DNA of 23,294 bases from a bacterium (GCA_021163545.1 JAGGTU010000016.1:1-23294), one strand, 5' to 3'; numbered from the stretch's first letter, positions 1 through 7,001 are shown. A program made the numbers and translations. The notes: a model not told the origin generated them from the letters alone.

Positions 1-1438
1 AATCCACTATTTTGACAATGTCCTCGCTTGGTAAATTTACAAAAGGTGAAGATAGAATTCTAAAAACTGCAGGACTTTCATGATAGTTGTCGAGAAGCTT
101 AAAATAGGAAATTACATCTAAAATAACCGGTTGAGAGTATAACCCTTTTGAGGCAAGAAATTGATAAGGGAGATTTCTTCTTTCTAATTCGTTTTCAAAA
201 GGCTTGGCAGCGTCATTTGAGCGAACCAAAATTGCAAAATCAGAAAGAGATTGAGCCTTACCTTCCTCAAGCAGTTGCTCTATTTTATCAACCACTCCCC
301 TCACTTCTTCTTCTAAAGAAGTAAAATGGAGATATTCAATAAGACCTGCCTCATTAGTTTGGGCAAGCAATCTTTTTGAGATCTTTTTGAATGTTCTTAG
401 ATTAATACCTTTTTTCTCTGCTTCCTCTAACAACTCTTTATCTTGGTTAAGCTGATATTCTAATCTATTGGGGTTGTTTAGTTGAATAAATTTATATGCA
501 AGATCTAAGATATTTTGGCATGAGCGATAATTTTTTACCAAAATTACCTCTTTTGCTTCAGGGAAGTCTTCCTTAAAGCGGATAACATTATTGAAGGACG
601 CTCCTCTCCATCTATAAATAGCCTGATCATCGTCTCCGGTGACGGTAATATTGCGTCTTGGGTGGGCAAGGAGTTTTACCAACTCGTATTGAGCCCAGTT
701 TGTGTCTTGGAACTCGTCAACCAAAATATATTTAAACTGATCTCTGTATTGTTGGAGAATTTTTGGGCGAGTTTTGAAAAGTTTCAAGCAATAATTAATG
801 AGATCACCAAAATCTAGAGAGTTATTATCTAAAAGAATCTTCTGATACATTTGATAAGCCTGGGCCACTTCTTTGATTCGTTCCAATTCTGATTTATCTT
901 CTTCTGAAATATTTGTTTGTCTTGAAAGCTTTGAATAGTAATTTAGATAATCCTCTGGATAGATGCCTTGATCTTTGCATCGGGCAAAATGTTCAATTAA
1001 AGCATGAATAAACTTGGTAGGGTTACCCAAGGGTTGATAATATTTAAGGTTGAATTTATCTAAATTCTTTCTTACAAGAAGCCAGGCTGTGGTTTGATCT
1101 AAAACTTTAAAATTTGTTGGGATGCCTATGTCTAATCCATGCTCTCTTAGAATTCTTTGACAAAATGAATGAAAGGTTGAAATCCAAAGATCTAAATAAC
1201 CATAAGGTAAAAGCTTATCTACTCTTTCTTCCATCTCCTGAGCGGCTTTATCTGTAAATGTAACGGCTAAAATTTCGTTAGGTTTGGCAAGATTTCGGTC
1301 AATTAGATAAGCAAGACGTCGAGTTATAACCGTAGTTTTTCCCGTGCCAGCTCCTGCCACAATTAAAAGCGGTCCTTCTTTATGAGTAACGGCTGCAACT
1401 TGTTCTTCATTTAAATCTTTTAGATATTTCGAGGTCAT
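1..1438 (-). CDS. UvrD/PcrA-family superfamily 1 DNA helicase (partial, C-terminus beyond window)
   Basis: ATP-dependent 3'-5' DNA helicase of the UvrD/Rep/PcrA family, acting in repair and replication-fork maintenance. I translated the minus strand from ATG at 1438; the frame stays open for 479 codons to the window edge, so the C-terminus is missing. Visible motifs in order: Q-motif LNEEQ (residues 9-13), Walker A AGAGTGKT (28-35), motif Ia region AVTFTDKAA, Walker B DEFQDT, motif III GDDDQAIYRWRGA and motif IV-like VKNYRS. These define SF1A helicases. UvrD, PcrA and Rep cannot be separated from this part alone, and AddA/RecB-like relatives with a C-terminal nuclease remain possible. No SD is visible. 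A TTGACT-17-TATTTT promoter-like pair lies just upstream and would give a nearly leaderless mRNA. Confidence 0.93.
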   Translation of the reverse strand, partial: MTSKYLKDLNEEQVAAVTHKEGPLLIVAGAGTGKTTVITRRLAYLIDRNLAKPNEILAVTFTDKAAQEMEERVDKLLPYGYLDLWISTFHSFCQRILREHGLDIGIPTNFKVLDQTTAWLLVRKNLDKFNLKYYQPLGNPTKFIHALIEHFARCKDQGIYPEDYLNYYSKLSRQTNISEEDKSELERIKEVAQAYQMYQKILLDNNSLDFGDLINYCLKLFKTRPKILQQYRDQFKYILVDEFQDTNWAQYELVKLLAHPRRNITVTGDDDQAIYRWRGASFNNVIRFKEDFPEAKEVILVKNYRSCQNILDLAYKFIQLNNPNRLEYQLNQDKELLEEAEKKGINLRTFKKISKRLLAQTNEAGLIEYLHFTSLEEEVRGVVDKIEQLLEEGKAQSLSDFAILVRSNDAAKPFENELERRNLPYQFLASKGLYSQPVILDVISYFKLLDNYHESPAVFRILSSPFVNLPSEDIVKIVD

Positions 1439-1449
1439 ATTCTTAGTTT

Positions 1450-1478
1450 AAAATAAATTATCCTCTCTCGATAGTCAA
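1450..1478 (-). promoter_or_regulatory. Candidate promoter of the UvrD-like helicase gene
   Basis: On the minus strand, TTGACT (1473-1478) is followed after 17 bp by TATTTT (1450-1455). The predicted start, near 1443, is only about 5 nt before the ATG, so the mRNA would be almost leaderless. The -10 box matches consensus at 4 of 6 positions. Confidence 0.35.
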
Positions 1479-1531
1479 ACTACTTATCATTTATCTATAA
1501 TACGGATATGAAAGGAATACCAGTTTTTCCC

Positions 1532-1562
1532 ATTTTGTGTAAAGTGTTACTTTACACAAAAT
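1532..1562. repeat. Perfect palindrome, TGTGTAAAGTG family, copy 1
   Basis: Arms of 14 bp, ATTTTGTGTAAAGT at 1532-1545 and its exact reverse complement at 1549-1562, separated by GTT. The core TGTGTAAAGTG recurs in a second palindrome 110 bp away. This suggests a dispersed palindromic element or a repeated protein-binding site. Confidence 0.75.
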
Positions 1563-1641
1563 TTAAAAAATTTAAAAAATTTTTAAATTTTTAAAAACCT
1601 CCCTCTTAAGCAAGTAATATCAATACTTCCCACCACCCTCT

Positions 1642-1664
1642 TGTGTAAAGTGACACTTTACACA
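1642..1664. repeat. Perfect palindrome, TGTGTAAAGTG family, copy 2
   Basis: TGTGTAAAGTG at 1642-1652, a single central A, then the exact reverse complement at 1654-1664. It shares its arm with the palindrome at 1532-1562 but has different flanks and a different centre, so this is not a simple tandem duplication. Confidence 0.75.
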
Positions 1665-1700
1665 TATTTAAATGTTTTAGGTGTTTTTAAGTATTATTTT

Positions 1701-1746
1701 AAAGCGTTGTAATAACATTGCCATGGCTTTCTTATTACAACGCTTT
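1701..1746. repeat. Large perfect inverted repeat with nested GCCATGGC palindrome
   Basis: Arms AAAGCGTTGTAATAA (1701-1715) and the exact reverse complement (1732-1746), with a 16-nt centre containing the 8-bp palindrome GCCATGGC (1720-1727). There is no T-tract, so this is not a simple terminator. The form suits a REP-like element or a recombinase or regulator site. Identity unknown. Confidence 0.7.
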
Positions 1747-1792
1747 GAGTGTAACTAATATTGCGAGGTTGATTTTTGCACCAATTCAATAT

Positions 1793-1823
1793 AAAAAGAG
1801 CGAGGTTCAACCTCGCTCTTTTT
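1793..1823 (-). terminator. Rho-independent terminator of acpP
   Basis: Stem GAGCGAGGTT / AACCTCGCTC with a tiny loop, flanked by five A and five T, so it can act in both directions. It lies 25 bp downstream of the acpP stop on the minus strand. No plus-strand gene ends here. Confidence 0.85.
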
Positions 1824-1848
1824 AACATCGGTCTTCTTAATTTGCCAG

Positions 1849-2094
1849 TTAGGGATTGCCAAGTCGGGCTTCTATGTACCTGATAGCTTCTTCTACCGTC
1901 GTAATTTTTTCTGCCTCTTCGTCGGGAATTTCTATTTCGAACTCCTCTTCAAAAACCATGACCAGCTCGACAAGATCCAAGGAGTCTGCGCCGAGATCCT
2001 CAACAAAATGATGTTCTTTTTCAATTTCATCCGGTTGTACCATAAGTTGCTGGGCAATCACCTTCTTTACTCGTTCTTCTATCTGATTTGACAT
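1849..2094 (-). CDS. acpP: Acyl carrier protein
   Basis: Small acidic carrier of acyl chains on a 4'-phosphopantetheine arm, used in fatty acid and lipid synthesis in the cytoplasm. The 81-residue protein has the signature GADSLDLVELVM, with Ser38 as the attachment site, and a very acidic helix II-III (EEEFEIEIPDEEAE). Length is typical of the family. The start was set at ATG 2094: AGGAGG (2103-2108) sits 8 nt upstream, whereas the longer reading would begin with a GTG lying on the SD itself. The gene is monocistronic, with its own promoter (2139-2167) and terminator (1793-1823). No other fatty-acid genes are in the window. Confidence 0.96.
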   Translation of the reverse strand: MSNQIEERVKKVIAQQLMVQPDEIEKEHHFVEDLGADSLDLVELVMVFEEEFEIEIPDEEAEKITTVEEAIRYIEARLGNP

Positions 2095-2138
2095 CCTTAT
2101 CACCTCCTTTTTTTGGGGTAATTTAAAGCCGCTTTTTT

Positions 2139-2167
2139 AATTTAATGCTTCTATAACGCATTGTCAA
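2139..2167 (-). promoter_or_regulatory. Promoter of acpP
   Basis: On the minus strand TTGACA (2162-2167) is followed after exactly 17 bp by TAAATT (2139-2144), giving a leader of about 38 nt that includes the SD AGGAGG at 2103-2108. The -35 box is perfect and the -10 is moderate. Confidence 0.55.
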
Positions 2168-2175
2168 TTCCTTGT

Positions 2176-2204
2176 CTGTTAGTAAGGTTTCCACAAGATA
2201 TGAT
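2176..2204 (+). promoter_or_regulatory. Candidate promoter of truB
   Basis: TATGAT at 2199-2204 is a good -10 box 13 bp before the truB ATG, while the -35 (CTGTTA at 2176-2181) is poor. If real, the transcript is nearly leaderless, which fits the lack of an SD at truB. It overlaps the divergent acpP promoter region. Confidence 0.3.
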
Positions 2205-2217
2205 AAAATAAAAAAAT

Positions 2218-3159
2218 ATGAAAGGAATTGCAGTATTTTACAAGCCAAAAGGATGGAGTTCTTATGATTTAATTCGGTTTTTAAAGAAAGAGTTAAAAGA
2301 GAAAAAAATTGGACATGGTGGCACTTTAGATCCCCAGGCAGAGGGGGTTTTAATTATTGGAATTAAAAAAGAAGGCACAAAAAAATTAAGCGAATTTTTA
2401 AAAGGCAAAGAAAAAGAGTATATTGCAACAATTGTTTTGGGCGCAAAATCTAGCACTTATGATAAAGAGGGCGAAATTACTTATTTGAAAGTAGAAGAAT
2501 GGCCCAGTCAAGAAAAAATACAGGAAGCTTTAGATAAATTTAAAGGAGAAACCTTACAGACTCCCCCACCATATTCGGCAATAAAAATTTCTGGCAAACC
2601 AGCATATAAATTAGCAAGGGAAGGAAAAAAAATAGAACTAAAACCAAGAAGAGTATTTCTAAAAGATATCTCGCTTTTCAATTATAGCCCTCCAACACTC
2701 AAAGAAACTGGAATGTTGGCGGAAATAAAAGTTAAATTGAAAGTAGGGTCTGGTTTTTATGTGAGAAGTTTTGTTAATGATTTAGGAGAAGAGTTAAATA
2801 CAGGGGCTTTTTTAAAAGAGTTAATTAGAACCAAAGTAGGAGAATTTTCAATTGAAGAAGCAATTACTCCCGATGACTTTAAAAGAGGTAATTTAGAGCT
2901 TTATTTTAAGGCATATGGTTGGGTTCAAGGGGTTGGTTTTAGGTTTTTCTGCCAAAAATGGGCAAGTTTGTTGGGAATATCAGGAAAAGCCGAAAACTTA
3001 AAAGACGGGGGTATAGAAATTATTGGACAAGGAAATGAGAAGAATCTGCAAGAATTTTTAGATAAAATTTTAGAAGGACCTCCTGCAGCTAAGGTTGAAA
3101 AGGCTTTTTATTATTTTAGAAAACCTCAAACCCCCTATTTGGGCTTTGAAATTTACTAA
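2218..3159 (+). CDS. truB: tRNA pseudouridine-55 synthase fused to acylphosphatase
   Basis: Residues 1 to about 222 are the TruB catalytic domain, which makes pseudouridine 55 in the T-loop of tRNAs. It has GHGGTLDPQAEG with catalytic Asp38, the PPPYSAIKISGKPAYKLAR block (117-135) and FYVRSFVNDLG (180-190). Residues about 227-313 are not the usual C-terminal PUA-type RNA-binding domain but a complete acylphosphatase. This part has the signature VQGVGFR with Arg242 and an NLKDGGIEI segment with Asn260. The 18-residue Arg-Asn spacing equals that of the classical acylphosphatase catalytic pair. The frame is continuous and the linker is short. No SD is present, and the gene is convergent with tgt. 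The TruB call is secure. Whether the acylphosphatase is active or serves tRNA binding is unknown. Confidence 0.93.
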   Translation: MKGIAVFYKPKGWSSYDLIRFLKKELKEKKIGHGGTLDPQAEGVLIIGIKKEGTKKLSEFLKGKEKEYIATIVLGAKSSTYDKEGEITYLKVEEWPSQEKIQEALDKFKGETLQTPPPYSAIKISGKPAYKLAREGKKIELKPRRVFLKDISLFNYSPPTLKETGMLAEIKVKLKVGSGFYVRSFVNDLGEELNTGAFLKELIRTKVGEFSIEEAITPDDFKRGNLELYFKAYGWVQGVGFRFFCQKWASLLGISGKAENLKDGGIEIIGQGNEKNLQEFLDKILEGPPAAKVEKAFYYFRKPQTPYLGFEIY

Positions 3160-3174
3160 TGAACTCTGTGTTTT

Positions 3175-3227
3175 GGTTTTTGGTTCTTGAGATTTATTTG
3201 GTTCTTGAAATTTGGTTCTTGGTTCTT
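3175..3227. repeat. Degenerate 7-bp tandem repeat (GGTTCTT / GARATTT)
   Basis: Between the convergent truB and tgt stops, heptads follow in register: GGTTTTT 3175, GGTTCTT 3182, GAGATTT 3189, a 4-nt insert, GGTTCTT 3200, GAAATTT 3207, GGTTCTT 3214 and 3221. The 14-mer GGTTCTTGARATTT occurs twice. The array ends 4 bp before the tgt stop codon. Confidence 0.6.
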
Positions 3228-3230
3228 TTG

Positions 3231-4379
3231 CTAAAGTTTTCCCATCTCAATTTTTTCTCTTATTTTTTCAAGTTGGGTTTCTAAAAAATAAAGGTTATGA
3301 ATTGTAAGTAATCTTCCGGCTAATTGTTCTTTGGCTTTAAATAAAAAGTTAAGTTGGGCAATTGAGTAATTCTGGCAGGTAAAACATTTGCAGTCTTTTT
3401 CAATAGGCTCAAAATTGCTTTTATATTGATTCTTCAATATATTGAAATACCCTTTGAAAGTTAAAGCAGTGCCGTGTCTGGCAATTCTAGTAGGCAAGGC
3501 ACAATCAAAAAGATCTATTCCAAGTTTGATAATCTTTTCCAAAACTTCTAAGTCTCCAATTCCCAAAAGATGATGGGGTCTTTGCCAATCGATGTATCTA
3601 TTCACAAAGGAGATAGTTTTATACATGTCATTCTTGCTTTTACCTAAAGCTCCTCCAATGGCAATTCCAAAAACAGGTAAATTGTTTACAAATTGAGTTG
3701 AAGTTTTTCTTAATTCTTTATAAATACCTCCTTGAATGATGCCAAAAACCTGTTGAGTTGGAGGAATTTTTATTCTTAAAAATCTCTCAAACCACCAGTG
3801 ACTTAACTCCATCTCTTTTTTTGCGGTTTTGAGATCATCCAAGGGTGAACCGCAGATATCTAAAAGATAAATAAAATCAGCACCTAATTTAATTTGAGTT
3901 TGGGCCGAAAGTTCAGGAGTGAGATATATTTCTCTCCCATCACGTGGAGATCTGAACAAGATTCCTTTTTGGGTAATTCTTTTGACCAATTTACCACCTT
4001 CTTTCTTTTTTTGAATATTGTTTTCTGGAAAAATAGAGCCAATTTTCCCCAAACCCAATTCTGCCCCTTTGCCTAAACTGAATATCTGAAATCCTCCGGA
4101 ATCAGTAAAAATTGGCTTCTGAAACTTAAAAAACTTATGAAGACCGCCAAACTTCTTTACCTCCTCTGCCCTATTTAGGTCTAAAAAATGGAAGGTGTTT
4201 ACAATCTGGCATTGGGTTTTTGTTAATTCTAAATCTCTAAAATCAAGTCCTCCTTTTATTACTCCTAAAGTTGCCACAGGTATAAAAGCAGGAGTAATAA
4301 TTTTACCATGAGGGGTTTTAATCTCTCCAATACGAGCCTTGCTTTTTTTTGATTGTTTTAGAATTTTAAATTGAAACAT
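3231..4379 (-). CDS. tgt: tRNA-guanine transglycosylase (queuosine pathway)
   Basis: Exchanges guanine-34 in GUN anticodons for a queuosine precursor. The 382-residue protein matches the bacterial Tgt barrel: TDSGGFQIFSL with Asp93, LLDICGSP with Asp174 and Cys176, GIIQGG, GIGGLxE-like LLGIGDLEV, and the nucleophile Asp292 in FDCALPTRIARHG. The structural zinc site is intact: Cys330, Cys332, Cys335 and His361, with the spacing of well-studied enzymes. A lysine-rich insertion around 115-140 is somewhat unusual. It is the last gene of a three-gene operon, with one base between the dinB stop and the tgt ATG. No preQ1 synthesis gene or queA is in the window, so the substrate may be salvaged or made elsewhere. 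Confidence 0.95.
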   Translation of the reverse strand: MFQFKILKQSKKSKARIGEIKTPHGKIITPAFIPVATLGVIKGGLDFRDLELTKTQCQIVNTFHFLDLNRAEEVKKFGGLHKFFKFQKPIFTDSGGFQIFSLGKGAELGLGKIGSIFPENNIQKKKEGGKLVKRITQKGILFRSPRDGREIYLTPELSAQTQIKLGADFIYLLDICGSPLDDLKTAKKEMELSHWWFERFLRIKIPPTQQVFGIIQGGIYKELRKTSTQFVNNLPVFGIAIGGALGKSKNDMYKTISFVNRYIDWQRPHHLLGIGDLEVLEKIIKLGIDLFDCALPTRIARHGTALTFKGYFNILKNQYKSNFEPIEKDCKCFTCQNYSIAQLNFLFKAKEQLAGRLLTIHNLYFLETQLEKIREKIEMGKL

Positions 4380-4380
4380 T

Positions 4381-5454
4381 TTATTTAAGATTCTTAATTC
4401 TTACTCCAATTAACCGAATGAGTTTCTTTTTGGGGTTTTTGCGCTTATCCAAAAATGGCAGGAGCATGTTCATTCCTTTTGAAAGAAGTGCTTTTTTAGA
4501 TGTTAAAGGTACAGGGAAGCTTTTCTCATGGCTTTTTGTTTCAAAATCAAAGAAGCGAACGGTTATTACTATAGTCTTAAAGCTTGTAAAACCATTTTCT
4601 TTGAACTCATAAAAAGTTTTATTAACCAATTTCTGAAATTCTTCAAAAATTATTTTAGGGTTGAGGGTATCTTTTAAAAAAGTAATCTGGGCCCCAATTG
4701 ATTTAATTTCTCTTTTTTCAATAATAGGCGTTGGATCTATCCCCCTTGCCTTTTTATAAAGTTCTTCTCCAAATTTCCCAAAAAGTTTTTTTAATTGACT
4801 TTCAGATAGTTTTTTAAGATCTTTAATTGTTCTTATCTTTAACTTGACCAAAACCTCTTCGGTTTTGGGACCAACTCCTGGCAGTATTCTTGCCGGCAAA
4901 GGATTAAGAATCCTAGATACCTCTTTTGGTCGAACCACTTTCAGGCCATCTGGCTTGTCTAGCTGAGAGGCTATTTTTGCAATTAGTTTATTGGGACCAA
5001 TGCCAACTGAGCAGGTTAGTTTTTCTTTTTGTTTTATTTCTTCTTTTATCTTTTTACATAAGTTTTGAGCCTCTTTATAATTTTTTGCAAAACTTAAATC
5101 TAAATAAAATTCATCAATGCTTGCTTTCTCTATTCTTGTTGGATAGTTTCTCAAAATTTTTTCTATCTTGTCGGAGACCCTCTTATATTTTTCGATATCC
5201 GGCTGGATAAAAATACATTCTTTTTGTCCCTGTTTTTGAGCCTCTTTTGCGAGTTGCCAGGCCTGTGAAATAGGCATGGCAGAATAGATACCAAATTTTC
5301 TTGCTAAATAATTTGCAGTTGAAACCACTCCCCTACCTTTTCCGTTTTTGGGATCTGCACCAACAACCAAAGGTTTGCCTTTGAAATGAGGATTGTCTCG
5401 TTCTTCAATCATGGCAAAAAAAGCATCCATATCAATGTGGGCAATAATCCTCAT
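4381..5454 (-). CDS. dinB: DNA polymerase IV (Y-family translesion polymerase)
   Basis: Error-prone polymerase that copies past DNA lesions. The 357-residue protein shows the metal ligands Asp8 (HIDMDAFFA) and Asp114-Glu115 (SIDEFYLDLS), the helix-hairpin-helix segment around LPGVGPKTEEVLVKLKI, and a little-finger domain ending LIRLIGVRIKNLK. It stops directly after that strand, so the C-terminal tail that normally carries the clamp-binding QxxLF-type motif is absent. Its ATG overlaps the stop of the upstream zincin gene by 4 bp, which suggests translational coupling, and tgt follows one base after its stop. Family assignment is secure; how it reaches the replication fork without the tail is open. 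Confidence 0.94.
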   Translation of the reverse strand: MRIIAHIDMDAFFAMIEERDNPHFKGKPLVVGADPKNGKGRGVVSTANYLARKFGIYSAMPISQAWQLAKEAQKQGQKECIFIQPDIEKYKRVSDKIEKILRNYPTRIEKASIDEFYLDLSFAKNYKEAQNLCKKIKEEIKQKEKLTCSVGIGPNKLIAKIASQLDKPDGLKVVRPKEVSRILNPLPARILPGVGPKTEEVLVKLKIRTIKDLKKLSESQLKKLFGKFGEELYKKARGIDPTPIIEKREIKSIGAQITFLKDTLNPKIIFEEFQKLVNKTFYEFKENGFTSFKTIVITVRFFDFETKSHEKSFPVPLTSKKALLSKGMNMLLPFLDKRKNPKKKLIRLIGVRIKNLK

Positions 5455-5834
5455 AGTTTTTGAAATTTTTTCTTCTCAAGTTCTCGCACTCTTTTTTCGT
5501 CTAAGCCAAAGTGATGAGCTATTTCATGCCATACCACCTTTTTAACAAGGTTTTTTATTTCTATTGAGTTTTTGGCGCTGTTTTCAATTGGTTTTTTAAA
5601 TAAAGTAATTTTATCAGGAAGAACATTGGCATAATGAGAACCACGCTTGGTTTTGGGTATGCCTTGATATAAGCCAAAAAGTGAATACTTATTTGGAAGT
5701 TTAAGCTTTTTAATAATATCTTCACTTGGCCAATCTTCAATTACAATATCAACATTTTCAAGCAGTTTTCTAATATGAGGGGGTAGCTGTTCTACTCCTT
5801 GTTTTACTAATTCTTCAAATTCTTTGTATGTCAT
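5451..5834 (-). CDS. Zincin-like metallopeptidase family protein
   Basis: A 127-residue protein resembling the small zincin-like family (Pfam Zincin_1). The C-terminal helix carries HEIAHHFGLD (103-112), fitting HExxHxxGxxD with His103, Glu104, His107 and Asp112 as zinc-site residues. The N-terminus (MTYKEFEELV, LLENVDIVIEDWPS) and LFGLYQGIP also match the family pattern. No signal peptide is seen, so it is probably cytoplasmic; the substrate is unknown. It is the first gene of the operon and overlaps dinB by 4 bp. A weak TTGCAA-17-TAGGAT promoter-like pair ends just before its ATG, implying a leaderless mRNA, and no SD is visible. Confidence 0.87.
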   Translation of the reverse strand: MTYKEFEELVKQGVEQLPPHIRKLLENVDIVIEDWPSEDIIKKLKLPNKYSLFGLYQGIPKTKRGSHYANVLPDKITLFKKPIENSAKNSIEIKNLVKKVVWHEIAHHFGLDEKRVRELEKKKFQKL

Positions 5835-5873
5835 TATTTTATCCTATATTGATTTTTACCTTGTTGCAATAAA

Positions 5874-5943
5874 CCCTCCCCACCTATCTCCTCTCCCTCC
5901 CCGTGCCAAGGGGGAGGAGGAAGATTAAAAAGATGGGTGAGGG
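5874..5943. repeat. Imperfect C/G-rich inverted repeat, REP/MITE-like
   Basis: A 70-bp block starting CCCTCCCC and ending GGGTGAGGG, with inner arms of the type CTCCCTCCCC and AAGGGGGAGGAGG around a short centre. Its C-rich and G-rich arms stand out sharply from the surrounding AT-rich DNA. Arms pair with several mismatches, as in an old mobile palindrome. It lies between the divergent zincin operon and hydrolase gene. Confidence 0.55.
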
Positions 5944-5968
5944 ATAAAAAAAGATATGGTTTATCTTG

Positions 5969-5997
5969 TTGACAAAAATCAAAATTGATTGTAAAAA
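5969..5997 (+). promoter_or_regulatory. Promoter of the first hydrolase gene
   Basis: TTGACA (5969-5974), 17-bp spacer, TAAAAA (5992-5997) immediately preceded by TG. The predicted leader is about 35 nt and contains the SD GGAGG at 6024-6028, placed 9 nt before ATG 6038. Confidence 0.55.
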
Positions 5998-6037
5998 TTA
6001 ACAGATCCTTAATTTCTGCATATGGAGGTGAGAGGTG

Positions 6038-6988
6038 ATGGCACAGAAAGAGATGACTCCAAAGGAAAAGAGAATCTGGAGAGTAATTTTTCTAATAGGT
6101 ATTTTAATAACCTTGGCGCTTATAGGTCTTGTTAGGACTTTAGATGCGATCAAGGCGCTTGTAGACGAATATTGTATTGATGTAGCCCGACTTCCTGTTA
6201 AAGAGACGCCTGCAAAATATGGATTAGAATATCAGGAAATCGATGTGGAAGTGGAACCTGGAATACGGCTTAAAACATGGTATATACCCTCTCAACTTGC
6301 TGAACCTCTGGTCATCTTGGTGCCAGGGTATGAGGGTACAAGAGAAACTCTTCTTCCTGGAATTCAATTTTTCCATGAGGTCGGCTACTCTACTTTAGCA
6401 ATAGATCCTCGAGGACAAGGAGAGAGCGATGGCGAATCTATATGCGGGTCTTATCTTGCCTCTGACTTGGGAAAGATTGTGCAGTTTTTCAACCAAAAAG
6501 GTGTTTCCAAATTTGTCCTGTTTGGAGTTTCTCTTGGGGCAGTTGGCTCTATCATCGCCGGCGCTCAGAACGAAGAAGTCGTGGGCGTGATTGCAGATAG
6601 CGCTTTTGCCAATTTACGTCAAGGACTGAGACATTCTCCTTCTTGCCAGGCTAGCATTTTGTTTGATAATTCTCTCTTGTATAAGCTCTTTCAAGCCTTT
6701 GTACCTATATATATCCACAACGCCTTTGCTGAATTTATTGATCCCACCAAAGCCACCGATGCTCTTTCACATGTCAAAGATGTCCGAAATATCCTGCTTA
6801 TACATGGAAAAAACGACACAGTAATTCCTGTTGAAAATGCATATCTCCTTTTTGAAAAAGCACAAAAAACACCAGGGATAAAGGAGTTATGGATATATGA
6901 AGGAGATCATGCGGAAGGTTTCATGAAGCATCCAACAGAATATAAAAGAAAAGTGTTGGGGTTTATAAAACGGATCACGGAGGGCTAG
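6038..6988 (+). CDS. Membrane-anchored alpha/beta hydrolase, copy 1
   Basis: Predicted serine hydrolase of unknown substrate, 316 residues. A basic N-terminus and one hydrophobic helix (about 13-32) suggest a membrane anchor, probably with the catalytic domain outside. Fold markers: oxyanion region LVPGYEG, IDPRGQGESDG, nucleophile elbow GVSLGA with Ser165, HGKND with Asp260, and GDHAEGF with His291, giving a complete Ser-Asp-His triad. ATG 6038 is preferred over the overlapping GTG at 6035 because of SD spacing. It has its own promoter and terminator and is paralogous to the next gene. It could be a peptidase, esterase or lysophospholipase; the sequence does not decide. Confidence 0.88.
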   Translation: MAQKEMTPKEKRIWRVIFLIGILITLALIGLVRTLDAIKALVDEYCIDVARLPVKETPAKYGLEYQEIDVEVEPGIRLKTWYIPSQLAEPLVILVPGYEGTRETLLPGIQFFHEVGYSTLAIDPRGQGESDGESICGSYLASDLGKIVQFFNQKGVSKFVLFGVSLGAVGSIIAGAQNEEVVGVIADSAFANLRQGLRHSPSCQASILFDNSLLYKLFQAFVPIYIHNAFAEFIDPTKATDALSHVKDVRNILLIHGKNDTVIPVENAYLLFEKAQKTPGIKELWIYEGDHAEGFMKHPTEYKRKVLGFIKRITEG

Positions 6989-7001
6989 TCCCTCCTTTTT
7001 T
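6979..7001 (+). terminator. Terminator overlapping the stop codon of hydrolase 1
   Basis: GGAGGG (6979-6984), loop CTAGT, CCCTCC (6990-6995), then six T. The TAG stop codon (6986-6988) lies in the loop, so the left stem arm encodes the last residues of the protein. Confidence 0.8.

Larger units (their letters stand above)
1439..1848. other. Gene-free region rich in palindromes
   Basis: About 410 bp without a convincing gene on either strand. It holds two palindromes sharing TGTGTAAAGTG, a very A/T-rich self-complementary block (about 1562-1597), a 15-bp-arm hairpin around GCCATGGC and the acpP terminator. A short piece, GCGAGGTTGA near 1763, resembles the terminator stem at 1800. A 28-codon plus-strand ORF at 1508 runs into the first palindrome and looks non-coding. 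Confidence 0.6.

Noticed and set aside
1508..1594. 28-codon plus-strand ORF (MKGIPVFPIL...)
   Set aside because: Most of it lies in a palindrome and an A/T-only block; the product is low-complexity Lys/Phe. Not credible as a gene.
1532..1664. CRISPR-like array from the two TGTGTAAAGTG repeats
   Set aside because: Only two copies, each an almost complete palindrome, with different flanks, irregular spacing and no cas genes.
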